A DNA stretch of 23,427 nt, taken from positions 20,233 through 43,659 of the forward strand of contig NW_003546700.1 in the NCBI RefSeq assembly GCF_000090795.2. Reading direction: 5' to 3'. Origin of the DNA: Amphimedon queenslandica (taxonomy: Eukaryota > Porifera > Demospongiae > Haplosclerida > Niphatidae). Position numbers and translations under genes: made by a program. Shown here piece after piece: positions 16,085 to 23,427 of the stretch (its first letter is position 1; every line of letters starts with the position of its first letter). The notes under the pieces are model-generated. The model was not told the origin of the DNA. It ran no database searches and worked only from the letters and a program-made list of their open reading frames with translations.

Positions 16085-17990
16085 CTAGATAGTTGTGTTG
16101 TAAATACTGGCAGAGGAGACTTTATTTCTAGATCTCAGTTTATTTGTCCAAAAACTTTTTGATGACTTGTGTGGACAGCCATTTTCATCTGCTAAAGCAC
16201 GAGGGTAAACTGAATACTGTTCCGATGTAATTGCCTGCCCTGTATGCATACTCCAAGCTATGTATCTTTTTTGGTATTTTATCATTTGCTCTGATTCTTT
16301 TATATTGTGTGAATTATTTTTCCATTTTTTGATTTTGAAGCCAATGTGAGCAGCTTTTTTGTATGTCATGTTACATTACTTGTCCTCGTTTGATGAAGCA
16401 GCTGATATTTAACAAATTGTGTCACTCCTTCAGTACCTATAATTCTAAAATTAAGCATATCTTGTTCTTGCTCTGAGGTTTCAACTTCGCCAGTGAAAAC
16501 ATTAAGTAATCCCCTCTCATTTACTGCATCATGTCTGCTATGACTGCAATCATTAACTGTACATTCTCTTCTTTATGCTTTCCTTCTGATGTAAGGTCAA
16601 TGATTGCATCACGCTTTTCTGTGTGGCAATTCTCAGGAAAAATGTTGCTGCACTTCAAATTGTTGGAGGCTTTAATTCAATAATTGAAAAATAGTGATGC
16701 CTTTTGAAGACAAGCTTTGGTGGGGAGGTGATCACTGACTTTAAGTCTTCATTGATACACATCTCATGTGCCTCGTTAACTGCCATAGATATCCATTTCT
16801 CACCAGTAATGTTGACCACAACACTGCCTTTTCTTAAGAAATTAATTATTTCTAAGGGATATGTTAGAATATCAGCAAGATTGGTAGGGATTAAGTGTTG
16901 ATAAAGATCCCTATCGTAGGCTGTAAAAACAGGTGCCATTACTTTGAGACTGTGATTTCTCAACTCCCAATTAGAACTGCGTATTGATAAGAAAAGAGTG
17001 ACGTACGCATTGCAATCTGCAAACATAAACTGAATCCAAAGTCTCAATGTTTTATCATTGATACATTTTTCATTGACAAATTCATGAAAACTCTGAAACG
17101 ACCGACCTGTGTTTGTCCATAAATTCGATAACTTCCTCCAGCAATGCTGTTGGTATTGTTTCTTGGGTAAGGCCTTGTCAGTTAGTTGGCTGATTATTGT
17201 TGGATGCTGGAGATGTTGTAAGAATATTGATAGCATATTTCTATATAATGCTTTTCATGCCTGTAACAAAAAATATGTGTTTTCTTAAAATTGCTACATT
17301 TCTCCAGTGAAGTCATTGTTAAGCCTTTTAGCCACTAGCAGCAGTTTCCTTTAGCCCTGCAGTAAAGTATATTTTGAATAATGTTTCCTGGTAATTTTTT
17401 AGTGTGTGCCAGTCACCTGAGAGAAGAGTAGAAATGTTTCAGGAATTCACCATACCTATGTTTAATGGCTAATAAATGTTGGTAGCTCTTCCCATCCCCA
17501 GGAAGTAAAACCAATTTTTTGCGAAGAATTTTCAAATAAACTTATCAAATTCTCAGTTACATGTAGCATGGTCTCATTGCTTTCAGCGTGTTCATTAATT
17601 AACTCCAAATAGTGATTTGTTGATGGCTGATGGCTGTATAGGATTTGTTGTGCATGAACTAAGAAAGTGCTTTATGTCTATTATTACTAAATAATTTTTT
17701 TCTGCTGTTATTTTAAGAAGCATCATACCAAAAATGTTACAATTCATTATTACAGCTTCTCTGCTTTCAGATTCTGTGACATTGAAATCATCTAGCAATA
17801 AATGGTCATGAGTATCTATTGCTACATAAATTCAGACCATGAGTATCAATGTTGTTAAATTTTTGACAGCTACAGTGCGTCGTCTCTTGGGTCCTATTTT
17901 ATCAACTTTATGGGTGAGCTTGATGGGAAATGCCCTGGTCTAGGATGTTGTACTGTATGAAGTACTGTTGTGGGTTGTTGTGGCTGACAC
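16085..17990 (-). pseudogene. Gene X, central domain (GDGKSY / [10 protein letters not shown]), broken
   Basis: Minus strand in order: [58 protein letters not shown] with [10 protein letters not shown]; then an open 193-codon block (16655-17236) with LRLWIQFMFADCNAYVTL, FLSIRSSNWELRNHSLKVM, APVFTAYDRDLYQHLIPTN and MAVNEAHEMCINEDLKS; then LLNVFTGEVETSEQEQDML; and AITSEQYSVYPRALADENG with HKSSKSFWTNKLRSR to 16085. I recall these blocks from a very large family of sponge, cnidarian and mollusc hypothetical proteins; the GDWH region is reminiscent of Pfam DUF6589, but that assignment is unverified. The molecular function is unknown. At least five stops or shifts lie between 17230 and 17600 and around 16500-16655. 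The following reading frame is the nuclease-like domain at 13569-14641. Confidence 0.75.
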
Positions 17991-18205
17991 ATTATGGATA
18001 AAGGAGGCTCATTGATAGTTGAGGTAGAAACTGGAGGTAGCTGTAGCATGGTTGCAGTGACTTCGGTGGCTCCATCCATGGTTGAGGTAGACATTGGGGG
18101 TTGCTGTAGCACAGTTGCAGTGAATAGGGGGGCTTCATCCATGATTGTAGTAGAGAATGAGAGTTACTGTAGTATAATTGCAGTGGCTAGGGGGCTTCAT
18201 CCATG
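17990..18205 (-). repeat. 63-bp coding tandem repeat in gene X, about four units
   Basis: The unit boundary GGCT(T/C)CATCC recurs with its C at 18195, 18133 and 18070, and a diverged unit follows at 18008. On the minus strand each unit is about 21 residues, e.g. MDEAPLFTATVLQQPPMSTS, MDGATEVTATMLQLPPVSTS and INEPPLS. It is a Thr/Pro/Gln-rich linker between the N-terminal and central parts. The first unit has 5 rather than 6 Gs at 18190-18194, a one-base loss that breaks the frame right after MDEAP. Confidence 0.85.
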
Positions 18206-19812
18206 ATTAAATTACACAATGGCATTGGCTGGGCAAGTTGCACAGTGGTACCATAATAGCTACGATGTTGTTGTCCACTGTAGACTGCTGCATGACTCTG
18301 CATCATGTCAAAATTATCATCAGATGCAAATGTAAACATATCATTAGGTATTAAGTCCCATATATTTGATTCCCTTACCTTTTCTGCATGATACGTTATA
18401 AATGTATCATGTGTATCTGGTGATGCTACACAGCTAAGCCTGTTCAAAATTTTTAGCAGAACTCTGGATCCTCCATTAACTTCCACTGCATCAGCTAGCA
18501 AATTATGCATACGAGTTAGAAACTGAGGATTTGTACATGTAATCAGTTAGCACAAAATAAAGAAATACCTAATATCTTTAACTTTGTCACTTAATAAGCT
18601 CTTAACTCTGTTATTTGCTGTCTGGGTAGCCAAACGTAGAAAAAAGTGATTCTGGGTTAATATCTTGAAGAATTTCATTAATAGAGAATGTCAATGGGTC
18701 CACAGATACATTAGTCAAGTGATTCATTTCCTCATGCAACAGTTTATTAAGTAATTTTCCACTTTCAGATACATATTAACTATCCTCTGTTTCAGATGAG
18801 GGCATTTCTTTATGGACTTCATTAGCACTGTGCTTTGCATTACCCAATGTCCATGAGAGACTCGCTAACAGACTGCCATTTTTTGGTAAAGAGTAGTACC
18901 AAACTTTCTGAGGATACATATGCAAGACATAAATTTGTGTAAGTATACTAACAATTGATTTAAAAGCCATCTGGAGATAAATTTAGTGCTAGTGTTACTT
19001 GTATCAATGTCAAGTGCATTTATGTATGATGATTATTTTTATCTCCTGTACATTTTTGTAGGAAAAATTGAGTTGCTGTTGTTAGCAACAATGCTTTGTC
19101 CACAGCGAAGAGTGAGGAGGTATAAAGCACTGTTTCCAATATTGACAAAGTGACTTTGTCGTTACTGGTATCTTGTAGCATATGATGCCACAGTTTAACT
19201 TTGTCACTAAGTGATGGTGAGTAATCGTCTAAGTTTACAATACTTGTATGCAACTTATAGCATGCCAGACATATATAGTCTGTTGGGTCAATATTTATTT
19301 TCATAGAACTATCTATGCTATTGAAATATGGTGAAATGGTAATTAGCATCAGGGCAGTGATGAGTTAGCATATTGCCAGACTTAGGACAGGCATTACAGA
19401 AGGCACATTTTAATGGCTGAATCATTTTCCTATATATTTGCCTATAGTGTGTAGAGCATAAGTATTGGGCTACCATCTGTTTCAGTGGTTATACCAGTGG
19501 CTTTTGCTATCTCTTCTGTAGGGGCAAAAAAGCTTTACTAACTTGTGACTCACTACTGCATGCAGGAAACATGCATGCACATAGCTGTTCCATTGTACGT
19601 GTGTTTTTCTTCCATTAAGGTATATACTCAAGATTACTTTAATGCCGTTTGGCTTCCAACATCATGTCTTTGATGCAATTACTTGAGTTTTGAGGTGGGG
19701 TTTCTTCAAGATATTTCACTAGAAATGACTTAACTTCCTCAGTACAAGACAATCAATATGTCATATTCCTGCAACCAGCTTTACCACAGGTGAAGCATAC
19801 TCTTTCAGTCAT
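18206..19812 (-). pseudogene. Gene X, N-terminal zinc-cluster region, broken
   Basis: The probable start is the ATG at 19812-19810, followed by MTERVCFTCGKAGCRNM, a cysteine cluster that looks zinc-binding. Next come QYLCSTHYRQIYRKMIQPL with KCAFCNACPKSG.MLTHHCP (about 19350-19480), DPTDYICLACYKLH (19260), GSLLASLSWTLGNA, SESGKLLNKLLHEEMNHL, and, after a 46-bp intron at 18523-18568 (GTATTT...CTCAG), [20 protein letters not shown] with [36 protein letters not shown] and [14 protein letters not shown]. The cysteine blocks suggest a nucleic-acid or protein-binding N-terminus. Breaks: a stop after RNMTY, a stop between ETEDS and YVSES at about 18778, and a frameshift near 18640. The gene continues into the 63-bp repeats and central domain, making gene X a protein well over 1,000 residues when whole. 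Confidence 0.72.
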
Positions 19813-19978
19813 TATTATCACTAGACATAAAAAAAAAACAAATTTTTTAATTATGCATATGATTCAGTAACAATTAATACAATGATGGGACAACTGCTTT
19901 TTAAATATCCTCTTAAAGCTTAGGTATTAATGAAAGATATCATGATACTGAATTTCACTTTTCTCTCAAAATACTGTA

Positions 19979-20226
19979 AATCCTTAAATAGAAGCCGTAT
20001 TCGAATAATTGCTAGGGTAGCAACACAATTTAACTATAAATATGCAACAGTACCCCAGGAGTGACTCAGTAGTCTAGTGGATAATGCTTGATGTTCCAGA
20101 AGTCAAAAGCATGAAGTCACGGGTTTGAACCCCACTCTGGGCCTAAGTTTTTTTATCTTTTATATATTTTTTGAGGTCCAAATACCATTTTAGGAAATAG
20201 ACGCCCGGGCTTTCATTTAAGGAAAT
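19979..20226 (+). repeat. Inverted-repeat-flanked repeat with a tRNA-like core (SINE/MITE type)
   Basis: CCTTAAATAGAAGCC near 19982-19996 is related to the reverse complement of 20206-20222 (CCTTAAATGAAAGCCCG), giving imperfect inverted ends around a tRNA-like core. It lies upstream of the gene X start and holds no protein-coding frame. It may be a short non-autonomous repeat, or a SINE that landed in a MITE. Confidence 0.5.
20053..20143 (+). ncRNA. tRNA-derived SINE head (A box and B box)
   Basis: CAGTAGTCTAGTGG at 20067-20080 fits an A box, and GGTTTGAACCC at 20122-20132 differs at one base from the pol III B box consensus GGTTCGANNCC. The outer ends CCCAGGAGTG and CACTCTGGG can pair like an acceptor stem. 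The middle does not give a clean anticodon arm, and T-rich sequence follows (20148 on). A degenerate, tRNA-derived SINE or tRNA pseudogene fits better than a working tRNA. Confidence 0.65.
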
Positions 20227-20838
20227 ATGATACAGGTTTTTAGTACAATTACAATAGTCTATCAAATCACTCTTACGTTATTTTAATAGGACTTCTCATC
20301 AAAAGTACTGTGGTTTCTTTATAACAGGTGGAGAACTTATTCAGCTTCAATTCTTCAAAATTTAATGGCTCCAGCACTATGCCTTTTTTATTATAATATT
20401 AAAAAAAATTATTATCAAAAATAAGAAAATGCATTGTGCGAGTGTATCAGCCAAAAATAAAAATCATTGATTTTGTATTGACTTCAATTAGGGTGTGTCT
20501 TGACAGAGATATCATTCTTGCAGACAGATCTTTAAAGTTTCAATACAGATCCACGAGCGTTTCCATGTTGATCCGGACCCATCCGCATTTCAGGCTAGCC
20601 CATTTTGGGGCATCGATATCGTTTTTAAGAACAGAGAAGAACCAATACAATAACCACGCCCAATATTAGTTACTTAATGTTAATAAAGTTTAATTAAATT
20701 TAATTTATTATAATGAATAATACTTAACCGTAAGGCACGCCAATTAGATTTGTAGTTTCTCCTTACATACGTGGTACTGATGTGGGCGGGTGGTAAGTTA
20801 ATTTTAATTATAAATTTGATTATGTCACTAAATAAAAA
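20227..20838. other. Stretch without an assignable gene
   Basis: AT-rich spacer between the tRNA-like repeat and the 3' end of gene Y. The plus open frame 20436-20669 has no recognisable motif. CCACGCCC near 20655 and GGGCGGGTGG near 20784 are GC-box-like islands in otherwise AT-rich DNA. Nothing further is supported. Confidence 0.5.
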
Positions 20839-22260
20839 TTACTTTGAAAAGCCAAAAAACTGAATAAACATATTCATAGCTACTTGTATAGTTGTCTTTC
20901 TAATCGCTGGTTTATCAGCGCACAACTGACACTGAGGATACTTATTCTCCTGAACATAAGGTTGCTCATTTGCACAATAAATACAAATAGGATCATTATT
21001 AGCAGAATACTACAATACTTTTATCGGTTCAAGCAAGCATGATCTCTGACATCTACATACTGATAGACAGTAGGTAGAGGTTGCTCTTTTGCACAACATA
21101 TACATTTAGGATCATTATTAGCAGAATAGTACAATACTTTTATCAGTTCAAACAAGCATGATCTCTGACATCTACATACTGATAGACAGTAGGTAGACAT
21201 AATTCCTTTAAAGACGATCCACAGGTATAAATAAAATTTTGCAATATCATCTGAAGCTGTTCTCATTCCTCTTCAATTTATATTTAGAAAATACAAGCCT
21301 GCACATATCACTCTGCACACTGCAGCATTAGGTTACTGTTCTTAGCATGTTGTACATGTGCATAATATGGCAACTTCCTTTTAGTTTGTATTGGTAACTC
21401 TGCAGGGGGCTTATAAGAGGGTCGGTATTTTTCTGTAATTTCATCTTTTGAGCTAAAAACATCAGCAAGTGGGAGATAGTGCCCTCCATCACCATCAGGA
21501 ACAGAAAAAGGAATGTGATGCAATTTCTGAAAAACATCTAATTGCAGACGAGTGGGTGCACAAATATTGCATGACATTTCTCCACATTTAAGAACGTCAA
21601 AAGAATAATGTCCTGCCTGGCAAAAGTGATGAATAAACTTACGTATTTTAGGGTGGTCCTTCATTGTGTCCTGTCTATAAACTGCATCTTCAGATAATGT
21701 AGCATCAATAGAACAATAGCAGTTACTAATTTCAGTTGAAGTGGCTGAAAAAACTGATTGTATAAAATCATCATGGAGTTTGAGTCTAGTAAAAATATCA
21801 TTTAGGAGAATAATTACTGGTGACAAGCTGTCTTGCACTTCTAACTCCTTTCTTCTTAATTGGCTTCTCATATCAGTAATAGTGCAGCATTTTGCAGCTT
21901 CCTTTTTAGATTCTTCTGGCATTTTAGCCCTGGCGAGTCCGACACATTGTAATCCAAGGTTAAGAATTGACATCACCCTTTCATTAGGATTTTGACATGA
22001 CTGAAAAGTAGCTATCCTAGCTGCACATAAATATTTGAGATCTAGCTTTAAAAATAAAGATATTAATGAAAGTTTGACAGACCAATAAGTCAGCTAGTAA
22101 TCTGGTCCTCCATTCGAGTATAGGAACAAGATAGGTTTTGTAAATGATCGTGACTGAAGGATTTTATACAGCTCACAAGAATGATAATTAGGAGTTGAGT
22201 GCTGAAAAACAGAATCTTTTAATCCTACATAAGCTGACCCTACGTACAAACAAAAGATGA
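20839..22260 (-). pseudogene. Gene Y: unnamed repeat-type gene with GGPD and NPxER motifs, broken
   Basis: Minus strand in order: AYVGLKDSVFQHSTPNYHSC with ELYKILQS; PILFLYSNGGPDY, a stop (22094-22096), LTYWSVKLSLISLFLKLDLK; YLCAARIATFQSCQNPNERV (NPNER at 21977-21991); MSILNLGLQCVGLARAKM; then FVFQKLHHIPF-type sequence with HYSFDVLKCGEMSCNICAP; KLPYYAHVQHAKNSNLML; and a C-terminal CxxC...CxxC segment (KCICCAKEQPLP, KYPQCQLCADKPAIRK) to a stop at 20839. The family is one I recall as highly repeated in sponges and corals, with DGGPDHR where this copy has NGGPDY. An Asp motif, a hydrophobic block and an NPxE motif resemble DDE-type transposases (compare the NPxE glutamate of Tc1/IS630 enzymes); this is inference. 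A splice acceptor-like GTACGTAG lies just upstream. The 119-bp duplication breaks the C-terminus. Confidence 0.7.
20959..21196. repeat. 119-bp tandem duplication inside gene Y
   Basis: 20959-21077 and 21078-21196 align without gaps with about 8 mismatches by eye (roughly 93% identical). The start is AGGTTGCTC and the end AGTAGGTAG in both. Because 119 is not a multiple of three, the second pass is read in another frame: the same DNA gives TVYQYVDVRDHACLNR in one copy and CLSVCRCQRSCLFEL in the other. Confidence 0.93.
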
Positions 22261-23427
22261 CAGCTAAGTAATATTTACATTATGGAATCAATTCCACATT
22301 AATCCATAAAATAAAGGGAAGGAATTAACATCAATTAAAGGGGGTTTAGACAATAATATAAATTGCATCAATTGGAGGATTCTATGGAACCCACTGATCC
22401 CCACTAGTATAGTCGGTTTCAGTTGAGTTGCCCAAGCACCACCCCTTATAACTTTTTTATTACTAATGCTAGCAACCTGAAACTTGGTATAGTTGCATAA
22501 CGGGTTCTTCCGAAAATCTGTACCAATATTTGAGTCTCTAGGTATTCTGGAAGGTTCTGAATGGGTTCTTCCGCTCTAGTTCGAAGGGAGCCGCCATGAT
22601 GAATCATTACATTTACGCTACATCACACTCGTGAATATAATTTGCATCTCATTATTATTTTAAGAAAATTAATGTTCTTTATTTTAAGATAAAAGCAGAC
22701 AGATAAGGTCCTCTAAAGAAGGAAGCATTCTACTAGCTGTCTATACTACTGGGAAACATCTGCTATCCTGTCCACAGCCTTCTTGATTGCCGTTTTTCTT
22801 CATCACACTCAACCTAGGTTGTTATCTTCCATATTAGAGGTTCTTTGTCAGCTTTATAACAGAAAAAAGTCTAGCCAGTGATAATGAAAGGTAGTAGTAT
22901 CCAAAGCAAGGATAAAATAGACAATAAAAGGTCTTAGAGGTGAAGAAATGCTCAATGAAAGAGTTTGCTTGCACTTTGCCACCATTTTGGGTGTGGCTAG
23001 GAATGACGTTTTGCGATGCAAACATTGATTTACTTCCTGTGGCAACTCAAATGAAACTGACTATACATTGTTTTTAAAGTAGAAAGGCATTGAACAATGT
23101 CAATGAAATTACAGATGGTATCTCATGTCTCATAATAGCAGAATCTAATGTATTAGTATAAATGCACACACCAAGTAAAACTGTCACTATACATACACAT
23201 TAATTGTATGTACCATCAATATCACACATCCATTTATAAATATACTTAATTGTGTAAGCTGTGTGATGTACATGTATTTCCTGACAAGTACATGTACATA
23301 GGCTTTGTTTGTAAGGATTATGCCCATTACCAACAAAATATGCTTGTATAAACCATTGAAATGAAACTGAAAATAGTTAAGTAAATTGCACACCCTATAA
23401 TATTTCATAAACATCAGAATGACTGAT
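22261..23427. other. Stretch without an assignable gene
   Basis: No open frame here gives a recognisable motif on either strand. The upstream exons of gene Y should lie in this direction, but none could be identified. Small features: GGGTTCTTCCG occurs twice (about 22501 and 22564), GAGCCGCCATGATG near 22589 resembles a good start context but leads to only about a dozen codons, and TACATGTA-type palindromes cluster at 23267-23300. Confidence 0.5.

Noticed and set aside
14634..16090. 8-bp target duplication for the 1.44-kb TIR element
   Set aside because: ATCTAGAC and ATCACCTC agree at only about half the positions.
20053..20143. Functional tRNA gene
   Set aside because: A and B boxes are present, but the acceptor stem is uneven and no clean anticodon arm forms; a tRNA-derived repeat fits better.
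20436..20669. Plus-strand open frame of 77 codons
   Set aside because: No recognisable motif, and nothing on either side links to it.
22589..22636. Short plus-strand frame after GCCGCCATGATG
   Set aside because: The start context is good, but it ends after about a dozen codons and no gene follows.
22834..23045. Two overlapping minus-strand open frames
   Set aside because: They overlap in different frames with hydrophobic/Ser-rich low-information sequence; no family match that I can see.

Overview
The window is animal nuclear DNA, most likely from a sponge. It is AT-rich, the coding remnants are split by very short GT-AG introns (43-60 bp where both splice sites are visible), there is a scaffold gap of Ns, and almost everything is a mobile element or a lineage-expanded repeat-type gene. 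The sponge assignment (Amphimedon-like) is inferred from the short introns and from remembered similarity to large families of sponge and cnidarian hypothetical proteins; no search was run. No ordinary single-copy host gene, rRNA, CRISPR array or bacterial operon is visible.

Layout. (1) 1-1835: right-hand part of a decayed hAT transposon, minus strand, cut by the window edge. (2) 1836-2078: plus-strand C-terminal coding scrap starting at the hAT end. (3) 2207-5262: minus-strand, broken P-element (THAP9-type) transposase gene that still has four short introns. (4) 5866-13568: decayed Gypsy-type LTR retrotransposon with two LTRs, gag, protease, reverse transcriptase and integrase remnants. It carries an apparently intact hAT transposon (8010-10761, 782-aa transposase on the minus strand) and about 1.6 kb of unassigned DNA ending in the N gap. 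(5) 13569-19812: a large broken minus-strand gene, called gene X here. It has N-terminal zinc-binding cysteines, a central domain with a GDGKSY / [10 protein letters not shown] signature, and a C-terminal domain whose acidic motifs resemble FEN1/XPG/PIN nucleases. Gene X is interrupted by a 1.44-kb TIR element (14642-16082), and its C-terminal end appears to resume on the far side of the LTR element (about 5829-5865). (6) 19979-20226: a tRNA-like, SINE/MITE-type repeat. (7) 20839-22260: another broken minus-strand repeat gene (gene Y) with GGPD and NPxER motifs suggestive of a DDE-type catalytic core, carrying a frame-shifting 119-bp tandem duplication. (8) 22261-23427: nothing assignable.

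History. The layers imply an order: gene X and the P-like element came first. Gene X was then hit by the LTR retrotransposon (possible CACAC target duplication) and by the 1.44-kb TIR element. The retrotransposon decayed and was then hit by the intact hAT. The hAT lacks a matching target duplication and the retrotransposon reading frame does not resume on its far side, so a later rearrangement or a misassembly next to the N gap is likely. The best candidates for an undescribed system are gene X (zinc cluster + GDWH domain + FEN-like nuclease), gene Y, and the palindrome-rich TIR element.
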